Assembly (NCBI RefSeq): GCF_029945535.1
Contig: NZ_JAQSCU010000010.1
Coordinates: 381,290-445,289, forward strand
Source of the DNA: Methylotenera sp.
GTDB taxonomy: Bacteria > Pseudomonadota > Gammaproteobacteria > Burkholderiales > Methylophilaceae
Direction: 5' to 3'
DNA length: 64,000 nucleotides
The translations under genes were made by a program, and so were the position numbers. Shown here piece after piece: positions 8,251-17,900 of this stretch (position 1 is the first letter of the stretch; every line of letters begins with the position of its first letter). The notes under the pieces were generated by a model. That model was not told where the DNA came from. It saw only the letters and a program-made list of their open reading frames with translations, and searched no databases.

Positions 8251-9663
8251 TTAGAGCGACTGCTGCATCGCCCAAGCTTGTTCATTTTTAAGATAGTTGC
8301 TGGCATCTAGGCCAACTTCACCAGCGGCGGCTACGCTTTTGATTGCATCTGCAAGCGTGTTGAAAATGCGATCGATTTCATTCTTCTCTATGGTTAAAGG
8401 CGGTGAAATTGCGATGATGTCACCTGTAAAACGCACATGTATGCCCATTTCAAAACACTTTAAATAAGTAGCAAAAGCCATGGCACCTGCTTTACCTGCG
8501 ATTACCTCGAATTCAATCCCTGCGACTAACCCAATATTGCGAATATCTTTCACCATCGGCAAGCCTTTTAGGCTGTGTGCAGCTTGTTCAAAATAGGCGC
8601 TTAAACCTGCTGCGCGGTCTTCTAACTTTTCAGCTGCAAAAATATCCAATGTAGCAATGGCAGCGGCGCAAGCAATTGGAATCGCGCTATAAGTATAACC
8701 ATGTGGTAATTCGATTGCGCCTGCTGGCGATTTTTCCATAAATGCATCGTAAATCTCACGTTTTACCGCGACTGCACCCATAGGTACAACGCCATTGGTG
8801 AGGCCTTTCGCGCAGGTGATGATGTCTGGAATCACGTTAAAATAATCGGCGCCGAATTTAGTGCCAAGTCGCCCGAAGCCTGTAATCACTTCATCAAAAA
8901 TGAGCAAAATACCGTATTGAGTACATATTTCACGTAAACGTTTTAAGTAGCCTGCTGGCGGCACTACTACACCAGCCGAGCCTTGCATGGGTTCTACAAT
9001 TAGCGCGGCAATCGTCGATGGATCATGCAGCGTGAGTATGCGTTGCTCAAATTCATTCGCCAGCGCCACACCGCCATCGGCAGGCACGCCTTTGGTGAAT
9101 GCATTTTTTGCAATATCTAATGGATTGCGAATATGGTCAACCCCAGCTAAGCCATTGCCAAAAGCTTTACGATTACCAGCAATGCCGCCCACTGCGATGC
9201 CACCAAAATTCACACCGTGATAACCACGCTCACGACCAATTAGTTTGTTGCGCAAAGGGTTACCGCATACACGGTGGTAAGCGAGTGCGATTTTAAGGGC
9301 TGTATCAGCCGATTCTGAACCTGAATTCGTAAAGAATATACGGTCTAAGCCTTCTGGCATATAGGCTGCAACACGCTCTGCAGCTTCAAAAGCCAATGGG
9401 TGGCTGGATTGAAACGCAGGTGCGTAATCCAATGTTAATAACTGGTTGCCTACTGCTGTGGCAATTTCAGTACGGCCATGCCCAGCTGGTACGCACCACA
9501 AACCTGCGGTGCCATCAAGAATTTGCCTATCGTCTATGGAAGTGAAGTAATTGCCTTTAGCCGCTTTAAAGAGTCGCGGCATGCTTCTAAATTGCCGATT
9601 TGCAGTGAATGGCATCCAATAGTTAGACATATTAGGCAGTTTGATTGAGTTACTTTGAGACAT
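8251..9663 (-). CDS. Omega-amino acid:pyruvate aminotransferase (BauA-like)
   Basis: A 470-residue class III PLP aminotransferase. Motifs include MSNYWMPFTANRQFRSMPRLF at the N-terminus (typical of beta-alanine:pyruvate transaminases), FFTNSGSESADTALKIAL, the aspartate in LLIFDEVITGFGRLG, and the PLP lysine in ITCAKGLTNG (near residue 285). It transfers the amino group of beta-alanine or a similar omega-amino acid to pyruvate. It is the first gene of the minus-strand operon with mmsA, a PuuA-like ligase and an MFS transporter, and is divergent from puuR, so PuuR is a plausible repressor. Putrescine or 4-aminobutyrate are alternative substrates. Confidence 0.9.
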   Translation of the reverse strand: MSQSNSIKLPNMSNYWMPFTANRQFRSMPRLFKAAKGNYFTSIDDRQILDGTAGLWCVPAGHGRTEIATAVGNQLLTLDYAPAFQSSHPLAFEAAERVAAYMPEGLDRIFFTNSGSESADTALKIALAYHRVCGNPLRNKLIGRERGYHGVNFGGIAVGGIAGNRKAFGNGLAGVDHIRNPLDIAKNAFTKGVPADGGVALANEFEQRILTLHDPSTIAALIVEPMQGSAGVVVPPAGYLKRLREICTQYGILLIFDEVITGFGRLGTKFGADYFNVIPDIITCAKGLTNGVVPMGAVAVKREIYDAFMEKSPAGAIELPHGYTYSAIPIACAAAIATLDIFAAEKLEDRAAGLSAYFEQAAHSLKGLPMVKDIRNIGLVAGIEFEVIAGKAGAMAFATYLKCFEMGIHVRFTGDIIAISPPLTIEKNEIDRIFNTLADAIKSVAAAGEVGLDASNYLKNEQAWAMQQSL

Positions 9664-9790
9664 GATTGTTTTCTAAAAACTTAAATATGGTGAGTATATT
9701 CAGATGTTTAGTAAACTGTGTCAATGATGGTTTTTAATAAAATTAAGCAATTGATTTTATTGGTTTTAATTATTCGAGTGATATTGTATA

Positions 9791-9813
9791 TTTAACACTT
9801 TAAACACGTTAAA
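9791..9813. promoter_or_regulatory. Candidate PuuR-region dyad in the puuR/aminotransferase spacer
   Basis: TTTAAC-N11-GTTAAA lies 17 bp upstream of the puuR start in the 167-bp divergent spacer. The spacer is AT-rich and the dyad is short, so it is only a candidate operator. I could not recognise the E. coli PuuR box here. Confidence 0.28.
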
Positions 9814-9830
9814 ATTTAAGAGGTCAGTAT

Positions 9831-10385
9831 ATGGAGTTAGATTTAGGCGCAAGGCTAAAAATTGTTCGTTTGCGGCATCAACTCTCGCAGCGTGCTTTGG
9901 CGAAAAAAGCTGGGGTAGCCAACGCGACAATCTCATTGATTGAATCTGGTAATACTAGTCCATCAGTGAGCGCGCTAAAGCGCATACTTGCAGGCATTCC
10001 AATGACGTTAGCTGAGTTCTTTTCTGATGAACTGCCAAATATGCAAAGTGATGTGTTTTACCGCGCTGAATCACTGACAGAAATTAGTGGTGGCGAAGGC
10101 ATTTCATATCGACAAATTGGTTCAGCAAAAGCGGGTCATATGTTGCAAATTCTTTATGAAACCTATGAAGTGGGCGCGGATACTGGCTTAAATATGCTGC
10201 AACATGAAGGTGAAGAGGGTGGAGTGATATTATCAGGTCGACTGGAGGTCACCGTGGGTGAATCCACGCGGGTGTTAGGCGTTGGCGATGCTTATTATTT
10301 TAATAGCAATATGCCGCATCGCTTTAGAAATGCAGGATCTCAGCCATGTACTTTAGTGAGTTCTTGTAGTCCACCGACCTTTTAG
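9831..10385 (+). CDS. puuR: PuuR-like HTH-cupin transcriptional regulator
   Basis: 184 residues, the same length as E. coli PuuR (185). An N-terminal XRE-type helix-turn-helix (about residues 8-62, LSQRALAKKAGVANATISLIESGNTSPSVSALKRIL) is followed by LAEFFSDE. A C-terminal cupin covers about residues 105-182 (HEGEEGGVILSGRLEVTVG, YYFNSNMPHRFRN) and ends in PPTF like PuuR. PuuR represses putrescine utilisation genes and is released by putrescine. The gene is divergent from the aminotransferase-mmsA-puuA-like operon, its probable target. The start has an AGAGG ribosome-binding site. Confidence 0.9.
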   Translation: MELDLGARLKIVRLRHQLSQRALAKKAGVANATISLIESGNTSPSVSALKRILAGIPMTLAEFFSDELPNMQSDVFYRAESLTEISGGEGISYRQIGSAKAGHMLQILYETYEVGADTGLNMLQHEGEEGGVILSGRLEVTVGESTRVLGVGDAYYFNSNMPHRFRNAGSQPCTLVSSCSPPTF

Positions 10386-10501
10386 TCTGAAGATTTAACA
10401 TGAATTTACATAAAAAATCGTAGCTAAGTTTTTGCTTGATAAGCACAATGGGCTAGAATGAATCTAATGCTGATTGAGTTTGGAAGAATGAGTATAAGTA
10501 C

Positions 10502-12712
10502 ATGGAATTTAAAGTAAGTATTCCTACTATTGAGCAAGCAAAGTCTTTTCTAGCAGACGCTGGCGTCATCGGACTCGTCTACTTTATCATTGCCTATTTG
10601 GGCACGTTTATCACCCCTTATATTGATGCAATCTCATTTTTTGAGTTGCCTGCTATCGCGCTAGCTGCTGCACTTAGCGTAAGGTACGGCTGGGCTGGTA
10701 TTTTAGGTTGCGTCATAGGATCATTGCTGTTTCATTTGCTCAAAATGCCTTGGCAACTCGCTGCCACCTTGGCTATTGGTAGTGGCATTGCGGCATTTCT
10801 ATTCTGCTACCTTTTAAGGCTCTTTCATCCAACAGTAGTGACTATTAATCAAGTGTCCACTGTGGCGACCTTTGCTTTTATTGCCGCGCCAATTGCGAGT
10901 GCCGCGCATACTCTTATTACAATATTGAGTATGCAGTGGCTGGGCTTTGCCTCTTGGGATTCGATTGTTCAGACGACGATGTCATGGTGGTTTAGTGAGT
11001 TACTGCTTGCTTATCTCACTGTACCTTTATTACTTTCAATATTTGCATATCAAAATACTTATTTCCAAACACAAGAAAAACTTGAAATTGGCACGGCATT
11101 TATCGCTATGGTCATCGTTTCTTGGCTAACTTTGGAGTATGGCCAGATGTTGGCATCATCAGAAGTTATCATTTTTGTGTTGTTAGCCTTTGTGTTATTG
11201 GCTGCACTTAGGTTTCAAACAATTGTTACGCATGCCGCTATTTTTATTGCGGCGCTCATTGCTTTTGCTTCGCTTATTTTTAACGTTGAGCAGATCCATT
11301 CTGAATTGTACTCGCAGGCAGTGTTCACCCTTAAAGTTGGACTTATTCCTATGGCTTTGGGTGGCTTGTTTGTGGCCTCAGCCTTCTCTGAACGCCATAA
11401 TGCAGAAGCTGAACTTAATAAGTTAGCGAACCATGATCCGCTTACTTCATTACCAAATCGTACTTATTTTCAACACTTTTTAACGCATAGCCTCGCGCAA
11501 GCTTATCGGCAAAAGCAACAGGTTTACTTATTATTTATTGATTTAGATCGCTTTAAGAAAATTAACGATTCAGAAGGGCATGAGCTAGGCGATGCGGTGC
11601 TTAGAATCATAGCTACGCGTCTGAATGAAATTTTGCGAGCTGATGATTTTGTTGCGCGCTTAGGTGGCGATGAGTTTGCTGTCGTGTATACACATCCTCC
11701 CGTGAACAATGCTGCTAGCAATTTAGCTAGAAAAATCATTGGTATAGTATCAGAGCCATTTGAGCTGCAAGGGCGACGTTACAGCGTAGGTGCAAGTATC
11801 GGCATTAGTGTTTACCCTAATGATGCGACTGATGCACATGCATTGCTTAGACATGCTGATTTAGCCATGTACCAAGCAAAAAGCAAACGTAGCGGTTTTG
11901 AGTACTTCAGCGAAGAGATGAACGTATTCGCGCATGAGCAACTACAAATTGAAAACGGTTTGCAGCAAGCCCTAGAGAAGGGTGAGTTGCTATTGATGTA
12001 TCAGCCTAAAGTGGATTTACGCACCAATCAAGTGGTGGGTTTAGAGGCACTAGTGCGTTGGTTAACTAATGCTGGCGTGCTGACTAGCCCAGATAAGTTT
12101 ATTCCGATTGCTGAAGAAACTGGCCTCATTGTGCCAATTGGGCGTTTTGTCATCCGTGAAGCTTGCGAGCAGTGGGTGAGATGGTATGAGGCAGGACTTA
12201 ACCCGCCGCCTGTCGCGGTGAACATCTCGCCACGACAATTTAGTGATTTGTCGTTAATTGCGGATATCTTGGAAATCATCAAAACTACAGGTATGAATCC
12301 TGCTATGCTCAACGTAGAGATTACCGAAAGCGCAACGATGGATGATCCTGAAATGACCATGGAGATTTTGGCGGAAATGCGCGCGCTTCATCTGCATCTG
12401 TATATTGATGATTTTGGTACAGGGCATTCGAATTTAGGTCAGCTAAGGCGTTTGCCGATTGATGCGGTTAAAATCGACAAGAGTTTTATTAACGACGTAT
12501 TAACCAATAATGACGATGCGGAAATCGTGACTGCGATTATTAATTTGGCACATGCCTTAAAAATTCGTGTGGTGAGTGAAGGCATAGAAACAAAAGCTCA
12601 ATTAGAGTTTTTGCGAGAATTGGGTTGTGATGAAATACAAGGTTTCCTCGTGAGTAAGCCAGTTTCGCATAGCCAAGTGGAGGCATTTTTTAATAAGACG
12701 ATTAAGCTTTGA
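10502..12712 (+). CDS. Membrane c-di-GMP enzyme with MASE1, GGDEF and EAL domains
   Basis: 736 residues. The first ~300 residues hold about eight hydrophobic segments of MASE1 type. The diguanylate cyclase domain (about 310-470) has an intact active site, ARLGGDEFAVVY, preceded by an RADD inhibitory I-site. The phosphodiesterase domain (about 480-730) has LEALVRW, VNISPRQFSD, VEITESA, DDFGTGHSNL, KIDKSFI and SEGIE, so its catalytic residues look complete. The protein could therefore both make and degrade c-di-GMP. The ribosome-binding site is poor (GGAAG lies about 16 bp upstream). It ends 71 bp before tpiA, so the two may be co-transcribed; no functional link is evident. Confidence 0.92.
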   Translation: MEFKVSIPTIEQAKSFLADAGVIGLVYFIIAYLGTFITPYIDAISFFELPAIALAAALSVRYGWAGILGCVIGSLLFHLLKMPWQLAATLAIGSGIAAFLFCYLLRLFHPTVVTINQVSTVATFAFIAAPIASAAHTLITILSMQWLGFASWDSIVQTTMSWWFSELLLAYLTVPLLLSIFAYQNTYFQTQEKLEIGTAFIAMVIVSWLTLEYGQMLASSEVIIFVLLAFVLLAALRFQTIVTHAAIFIAALIAFASLIFNVEQIHSELYSQAVFTLKVGLIPMALGGLFVASAFSERHNAEAELNKLANHDPLTSLPNRTYFQHFLTHSLAQAYRQKQQVYLLFIDLDRFKKINDSEGHELGDAVLRIIATRLNEILRADDFVARLGGDEFAVVYTHPPVNNAASNLARKIIGIVSEPFELQGRRYSVGASIGISVYPNDATDAHALLRHADLAMYQAKSKRSGFEYFSEEMNVFAHEQLQIENGLQQALEKGELLLMYQPKVDLRTNQVVGLEALVRWLTNAGVLTSPDKFIPIAEETGLIVPIGRFVIREACEQWVRWYEAGLNPPPVAVNISPRQFSDLSLIADILEIIKTTGMNPAMLNVEITESATMDDPEMTMEILAEMRALHLHLYIDDFGTGHSNLGQLRRLPIDAVKIDKSFINDVLTNNDDAEIVTAIINLAHALKIRVVSEGIETKAQLEFLRELGCDEIQGFLVSKPVSHSQVEAFFNKTIKL

Positions 12713-12760
12713 TATGACTTGGATATTACTTGCGCATCGGCCAGAAATTTTTTTGAGAAC

Positions 12761-12795
12761 TTAAATGAAACGTAAGACTTTAAATGAGACGTAAG
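12761..12795 (+). repeat. Duplicated start region of tpiA with a 9-codon upstream ORF
   Basis: TTAAATGAAACGTAAG (12761-12776) is repeated 19 bp later as TTAAATGAGACGTAAG (12780-12795, 15 of 16 bases equal). The second copy contains the tpiA start. The first copy's ATG (12765) is in another frame and encodes MKRKTLNET, stopping at 12792-12794, so it overlaps the tpiA start by 11 bp. A GAGA sequence precedes the first ATG. Confidence 0.75.
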
Positions 12796-13551
12796 CTGGT
12801 TGTTGCAAACCGAAAAATGAATGGTTCTTTATCCAGTAACAAAGCCTTTTTAGAGGGCTTATTGGCTGGTACTCGTGATTATCCGGATGCAGATTACTCG
12901 GTATGCATGCCGCATCCCTATTTATTTCAAGCTGAAGCATTGTTAAAAGGCAGCGCTATTACTTGGGGTGGGCAGAATATGAGCCGTTATGAATCGGGTG
13001 CTTATACTGGCTCGGTGTCGCCAGGCATGATAAAAGAGTTTGGCTGCGAATACGTGATTATCGGTCATTCAGAACGCCGTCAGCGCGGTCATGATACTGA
13101 CCATTCTATTGGGGAGCGCTTTGAAGTGGCGACTAAGGTAGGTTTGAAGCCTATTTTCTGTATGGGTGAAACCTTAGAGGAGTATGAAGAGGGCATTACA
13201 GACGTCGTGACTATACGACAACTCAATGCGGTGATAGCTGAGATTGGCGTCAAAGGCTTAGCGAATGGGGTGCTCGCTTATGAGCCTGTATGGGCGATTG
13301 GTACTGGTAAAGCCGCATCGCCAGAACACGCGCAAAATATTCTAAGTTTTTTGCGTGGGCATATCGAGTTGTTAGATGCTGACATCGCAGAAAATATTCG
13401 CATCCTCTATGGAGGAAGCGTGAAAGCTGATAATGCTACCAAGTTGTTCTCCATGCCTGATATCGATGGCGGCTTGGTAGGCGGCGCCTCGCTCAATACC
13501 GATGAGTTTGTCGCAATATGCCAAGCTGCAAGCAATGCTTATAAAAACTAG
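12784..13551 (+). CDS. tpiA: Triosephosphate isomerase
   Basis: 255 residues, full length for the family. It interconverts dihydroxyacetone phosphate and glyceraldehyde 3-phosphate. Catalytic residues are present: Asn9 and Lys11 in NRKMN, His95 in IIGHSERR, and Glu167 in AYEPVWAIGTGK. The phosphate-binding loops GGSVKADN and GGLVGGASL are also present. The usual NWKMN motif reads NRKMN, so the conserved Trp is replaced by Arg. The start region is duplicated (12761-12795) and its own ribosome-binding site is weak. The gene lies outside the common secG/nuo neighbourhood and may be a second copy in the genome (inference). Confidence 0.92.
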   Translation: MRRKLVVANRKMNGSLSSNKAFLEGLLAGTRDYPDADYSVCMPHPYLFQAEALLKGSAITWGGQNMSRYESGAYTGSVSPGMIKEFGCEYVIIGHSERRQRGHDTDHSIGERFEVATKVGLKPIFCMGETLEEYEEGITDVVTIRQLNAVIAEIGVKGLANGVLAYEPVWAIGTGKAASPEHAQNILSFLRGHIELLDADIAENIRILYGGSVKADNATKLFSMPDIDGGLVGGASLNTDEFVAICQAASNAYKN

Positions 13552-13584
13552 TGTTTAATATAGTTTTGATAAGCATTGCTTGCA
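13527..13584. terminator. 16-bp perfect inverted repeat spanning the tpiA stop
   Basis: TGCAAGCAATGCTTAT (13527-13542, inside the last tpiA codons) is exactly complementary to ATAAGCATTGCTTGCA (13569-13584), with a 26-nt loop that contains the stop codon. Six T residues follow at 13592-13597. It lies between the convergent tpiA and patD genes and probably acts as a terminator. Confidence 0.6.
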
Positions 13585-13609
13585 AGTTAGCTTTTTTAAC
13601 TTAAATTAT

Positions 13610-15043
13610 TTATAGCTTAACCATGACATGTCGCACGCTGCTGTAATCTTCAATCGCGTACATTGACATATCTTTACCATACCCTGATTTTTTCATACCA
13701 CCATGTGGCATTTCAGAAACCAGCATGAAATGTGTGTTAACCCAAGTGCAGCCGTACTGTAATTCAGCCGAAACGCGCATGGCACGTGAAATATCACTAG
13801 TCCATACAGAGCTTGCTAGCCCGTATTCTGAATCATTTGCCCAGCCTACAACTTGCTCTTCATCATCAAAACGAGTCACTGAAACTACGGGGCCAAATAC
13901 CTCTTTGCAGACGATTTCATCGGTTTGCAAAGCGCCAGCCACAATGGTGGGTTGGTAAAAAAAGCCACGACCGTCACGCGCTGCGCCACCTGTCGTAATT
14001 TCAATATGTTTTTGTGCGGCAGCGCGCTTCACAAAATCTGCCACACGGTCGCGCTGTCTGGCAGAAATCAATGGACCCATCTCAACGCCAGACTCTTTCT
14101 GCTCGCCCACTTTGATACTTGCAGCGGCTGAAGATAAATCGGCGACTAATTTATCGTAGATTTTTTTGCCTGCATAAATACGGCAAGCGGCGGTGCAGTC
14201 TTGCCCCGCGTTGTAAAAGCCGAAGGTACGCACGCCTTCTACTACTGCGGCGATGTCTGCATCATCAAATACAATCACAGGTGCTTTTCCGCCCAACTCT
14301 AGGTGAGTACGTTTCACGCTTTTTGCAGCCATTTCCATAATTTTTTGACCAGTTGAAATGTCACCAGTAATTGAGATCATTTGCACTTGCGGCTGAGAAA
14401 TCATAGGCGCACCAACAGACTCACCACGACCATTTAAAATATTCACCACACCTGCAGGAAAAATATCAGCGATTAACTCAGCAAGTTTTAATGTGGTCAA
14501 TGGCGTCATTTCTGATGGTTTGAGAATCACAGTATTGCCAGCGGCTAATGCAGGACCTAGTTTCCATGCTGCCATCATCAGTGGATAATTCCACGGCGCG
14601 ATTGAAGCCACTACGCCAATAGGATCGCGGCGTATCATGCTGGTATGGCCAGCTAAATATTCGCCAGCTAATGAGCCCGTCATGTTGCGTACAGCACCTG
14701 CAAAGAAGCGGAACACGTCAGCAACGGCAGGCATCTCATCATTCAAAGCCGCCAAATAAGGCTTACCACAATTCATCGATTCAAGTTCAGCAAAAATTTC
14801 TGCGTTAGATTCAATGGCGTCTGCAAGTTTAAGTAGCATGGTTGCGCGATCGCGCGGCGTGGTTTTTTTCCAGCTAGAAAAGGCGCTGGCAGCGGCAGAA
14901 ACCGCTTGTTGAATTTGTGCCAAAGATGCTTCTGCAACTTGAGTTATCTCTGCTTCAGTCGCAGGGTTCAGCACACTGATTAATGCACCTTCACCTATAA
15001 CAAACTTGCCGTTGATGAGTAGTTGAGTCTGAAAGTTCTGCAT
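13610..15043 (-). CDS. patD: Gamma-aminobutyraldehyde dehydrogenase
   Basis: 477 residues, very close to E. coli PatD (YdcW, 474). It oxidises 4-aminobutanal, the product of putrescine transamination, to GABA with NAD. Tell-tale stretches shared with PatD are [34 protein letters not shown], the catalytic cysteine in [14 protein letters not shown] (near residue 280), [19 protein letters not shown], and the C-terminus [18 protein letters not shown] to VRHVMVKL. It is the last gene of a ydcSTUV-patD operon, 36 bp after the ydcV stop, the same order as in E. coli. Confidence 0.95.
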   Translation of the reverse strand: MQNFQTQLLINGKFVIGEGALISVLNPATEAEITQVAEASLAQIQQAVSAAASAFSSWKKTTPRDRATMLLKLADAIESNAEIFAELESMNCGKPYLAALNDEMPAVADVFRFFAGAVRNMTGSLAGEYLAGHTSMIRRDPIGVVASIAPWNYPLMMAAWKLGPALAAGNTVILKPSEMTPLTTLKLAELIADIFPAGVVNILNGRGESVGAPMISQPQVQMISITGDISTGQKIMEMAAKSVKRTHLELGGKAPVIVFDDADIAAVVEGVRTFGFYNAGQDCTAACRIYAGKKIYDKLVADLSSAAASIKVGEQKESGVEMGPLISARQRDRVADFVKRAAAQKHIEITTGGAARDGRGFFYQPTIVAGALQTDEIVCKEVFGPVVSVTRFDDEEQVVGWANDSEYGLASSVWTSDISRAMRVSAELQYGCTWVNTHFMLVSEMPHGGMKKSGYGKDMSMYAIEDYSSVRHVMVKL

Positions 15044-15079
15044 TTTTGTATCCTCTTTAAAAATTATATTTTATTGATT

Positions 15080-15892
15080 TTAACGACTACTGCCTGCGAT
15101 GCTTTCTGTGCCACGTGTTAAATAATATGCAGCAATAATAGGTATTGCTGTCACGAGCATGACCATCATTGCTACAACGTTGGTAATAGCCGAATCACGC
15201 GGTCTAGACAGTTGGTTGAGTAGCCAAATAGGTAGTGTTACTTCGTGACCCGCGGTGAAAATGGTCACAATCAGCTCATCAAATGAAAGCGCAAACGCCA
15301 GCAAAGCACCAGCTAATAAGGCGGTAGCAAGTTGCGGTAAGATGATGAATCTAAATGTGGTGAACCCATCTGCTCCTAAATCCATAGAAGCTTCAATCAA
15401 GTTATGCGGCATGCGCCTAAAACGTGCTACCACATTGTTATAAATCATCACTACACAAAATGTTGCATGACTGACGACGATAGTTAAAAAGCCTGGTGTA
15501 ATGTCTAGGATATTCATTGCAGAGAGTAATGCGATACCAGTAATAATGCCAGGAAGTGCGATAGGTAAAATCAGCATGGTTGTAATAGCTTCTTTGCCAA
15601 AAAAATTACGCCTGTATAGAGCAGCAGCGGTCATGGTGCCCATAATGATTGCCAGTGAAGTTGCGAATGCCGCCACTTTGAGCGATAAAGCAATCGCAGA
15701 CATAACATCTTCACGTGCAAAAGCAGCATGAAACCAATGCAAGGTAAAGTGTGTATGACTGCCATCGCTTACTAGAAAGGCATTAATCACGATGACAGCA
15801 ATTGGGACGTGTAAAAATACCAAGCCGCCATAAGCTAGTGTTTTTAGCCAAATGGGTGCGCTTGGTTGGTTTTTTTTCGTTTTAAAGAGCAT
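15080..15892 (-). CDS. ydcV: Polyamine ABC transporter permease (YdcV-like)
   Basis: A 270-residue inner-membrane permease with six predicted segments and the EAA loop near residues 165-185 ([24 protein letters not shown]), which docks on the ATPase. I prefer the ATG at 15892 (MLFKTKKNQ): GGAG lies 6 nt upstream, and the result matches the length of E. coli YdcV (264). A start 24 bp further up at 15916 would add MPNVPEHL. With the chosen start the gene overlaps ydcU by 11 bp, which implies translational coupling. It is the PotC/PotI-type partner of YdcU. Confidence 0.9.
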   Translation of the reverse strand: MLFKTKKNQPSAPIWLKTLAYGGLVFLHVPIAVIVINAFLVSDGSHTHFTLHWFHAAFAREDVMSAIALSLKVAAFATSLAIIMGTMTAAALYRRNFFGKEAITTMLILPIALPGIITGIALLSAMNILDITPGFLTIVVSHATFCVVMIYNNVVARFRRMPHNLIEASMDLGADGFTTFRFIILPQLATALLAGALLAFALSFDELIVTIFTAGHEVTLPIWLLNQLSRPRDSAITNVVAMMVMLVTAIPIIAAYYLTRGTESIAGSSR

Positions 15893-16826
15893 CAAATGCT
15901 CCGGTACGTTTGGCAAGTGATAAGTAAATAAAAATGAGCGTAATGGGTACCACTGTAAATGCTGCAGCCAGCGGCATATTGCCTACCGAGCCTTGCATTG
16001 TGTACACCATGGTGCCGATATATAAACCGCTTGGGCCAATAAGCTGCGGAATAATGTAATCGCCCAATGTAAGTGAGAAAGTAAAAATTGAGCCTGCCAC
16101 AACCCCAGGAAAGACCAGCGGCAGCAATACGCGACGAAAGGTTTGTGCAGGCTTTGCGCCTAAGTCGGCAGAGGCTTGCAGCAAATTGGTAGGCACGCGC
16201 TCAAGTGCGGCTTGTATAGGCAAAATCATAAAAGGCAGCCAAATATAGGTGAAAACGATAAAGCGCCCAAGATTAGAAGTTGCTAGCGTGTTGCCGCCAA
16301 TGGCTGGTATTTGTAGCACATGGTTAAGCGCACCGGATAAACCTAAATGATTGATGCACCAGTACAAAATTCCTTGTTGAGATAAAATCACCGTCCAAGC
16401 ATAGGTTTTAACGATGTAGCTTGCCCACATCGGCAACATTACTGCAATATAGAAAAAACCTTTTTCAGCTCGGCTACCGTAGCGCGTCATGTAGTAAGCA
16501 ATGGGGAAGCCAATCAATGCAGTTGCGAGCGTCACCGCAACTGCCATAGTGAGTGTACGCAGAATAATGTCAAAGTTAGTGGCATCGAAAAGACTGCGAT
16601 AGTTTTCAAGTGTTAAATCATTTGAAACAGCCATGCTGAAACTATCAAACGTATAAAAACTTTGCCACAATAAAGCGAATAACGAACCTAAGTAAACCAC
16701 TCCAAACCATAGTAGTGGCGGGGTGAGTAGCAAAAATAGGAAGAGATTGTTTTTACGGTAAAGCGTGTTACTGAACTTCCGTCCAAATGGCTTTGAAGTA
16801 TCTGCATTGATGATAGACGATTGCAT
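15882..16826 (-). CDS. ydcU: Polyamine ABC transporter permease (YdcU-like)
   Basis: A 314-residue permease of the PotB/PotH type. A cytoplasmic N-terminus of about 30 residues is followed by six hydrophobic segments. The EAA loop is near residues 210-235 ([24 protein letters not shown]). The central loop has [25 protein letters not shown], conserved in polyamine permeases. It starts 15 bp after the ydcT stop and overlaps ydcV at its 3' end. Confidence 0.93.
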   Translation of the reverse strand: MQSSIINADTSKPFGRKFSNTLYRKNNLFLFLLLTPPLLWFGVVYLGSLFALLWQSFYTFDSFSMAVSNDLTLENYRSLFDATNFDIILRTLTMAVAVTLATALIGFPIAYYMTRYGSRAEKGFFYIAVMLPMWASYIVKTYAWTVILSQQGILYWCINHLGLSGALNHVLQIPAIGGNTLATSNLGRFIVFTYIWLPFMILPIQAALERVPTNLLQASADLGAKPAQTFRRVLLPLVFPGVVAGSIFTFSLTLGDYIIPQLIGPSGLYIGTMVYTMQGSVGNMPLAAAFTVVPITLIFIYLSLAKRTGAFDAL

Positions 16827-16841
16827 GATGGCGGTGCGACA

Positions 16842-17891
16842 CTAGCTAGCTTGATTTTCCAGCATGACCATGCGGCTTTTTGACCAGCATAGGTTCAACC
16901 TCTGGCTGATTTTAGGTAGCTCAGCCTCAGAGAGCTCAGTGTTGGAAAGTACCATGAACAACATTTGGTTGCCAACGCTTACCTCGACCTTACTGGTAGC
17001 GCCATGGTATTGAATATCAACCACTTCACCCGCTACTTTGATGATGTCATTTTGCTTATCATTGAACTCATTAGTACCTAGCTTGATGTGCTCAGGACGT
17101 ATCGAAAATGGCTGATTTTGACCTGTAAGTTGTTGAGCCATAGCACTATTAATCACATTTGAAGTACCTACAAAATCTGCGACGAAGCTGGTTTTAGGGT
17201 GCATATACAGATTGCGTGGAGTATCAACTTGCTCGATTTTTCCACGATTAAATACTGCGACGCGATCAGACATGGATAAGGCCTCACTTTGGTCATGAGT
17301 GACATAAATGAAGGTAATGCCAAGTTTCTTATGTAGTGTTTTGAGTTCCAACTGCATTTGCTCGCGCAGCTTTAAATCCAACGCACCTAGCGGTTCATCC
17401 AGCAATAAAACGCGAGGTTTATTCACCAATGCCCGCGCCAATGCGACACGCTGACGCTGACCGCCTGATAACTCACCAGGTTTACGTTTGCCATATTCAG
17501 CCAAAGCGACTTGCTCTAGTGCTTGCTCTGCGCGCTTATAGCATTCTGGCTTGGCGATGCCTTTCACGCGAAGACCATAAGCAACGTTATCTAGCACATT
17601 CATATGTGGAAACAGCGCGTAATCCTGAAAAACTGTATTTACTTCTCGTTCATATGGTGGTGTTCCTGCTGCTTCTTTGCCGAAAATTTTAATGCTACCA
17701 ATGCTTGGCTGCTCAAAGCCAGCAATGAGTCGCAAGCAAGTGGTTTTGCCAGAACCACTTGGGCCAAGCATAGAAAAGAACTCGCCCTCTGCGACAGCAA
17801 TTGAAACGTTATCCACCGCACGAACATCGCCATAGTGTTTGCTGACGATAGAAAACTCTACGGCCGTAAACACATCTGGAATAGCAGTCAT
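16842..17891 (-). CDS. ydcT: Polyamine ABC transporter ATPase (YdcT-like)
   Basis: 349 residues. The nucleotide-binding domain has Walker A GPSGSGKT (about residues 43-50), the Q-loop FQDYALFPHM, the signature LSGGQRQRVALARAL, Walker B VLLLDEPLGALD and the H-loop VTHDQ. A C-terminal TOBE regulatory domain covers about 240-345 (SIRPEHIKLG). It powers the YdcU/YdcV permease pair. It starts 9 bp after the ydcS stop. Confidence 0.94.
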   Translation of the reverse strand: MTAIPDVFTAVEFSIVSKHYGDVRAVDNVSIAVAEGEFFSMLGPSGSGKTTCLRLIAGFEQPSIGSIKIFGKEAAGTPPYEREVNTVFQDYALFPHMNVLDNVAYGLRVKGIAKPECYKRAEQALEQVALAEYGKRKPGELSGGQRQRVALARALVNKPRVLLLDEPLGALDLKLREQMQLELKTLHKKLGITFIYVTHDQSEALSMSDRVAVFNRGKIEQVDTPRNLYMHPKTSFVADFVGTSNVINSAMAQQLTGQNQPFSIRPEHIKLGTNEFNDKQNDIIKVAGEVVDIQYHGATSKVEVSVGNQMLFMVLSNTELSEAELPKISQRLNLCWSKSRMVMLENQAS

Positions 17892-17900
17892 AAGCTAAAA

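Noticed and set aside
15893-15916. Upstream start for ydcV giving 278 residues
   Set aside because: It lacks a ribosome-binding site, while the ATG at 15892 has GGAG six bases upstream and gives the usual length.
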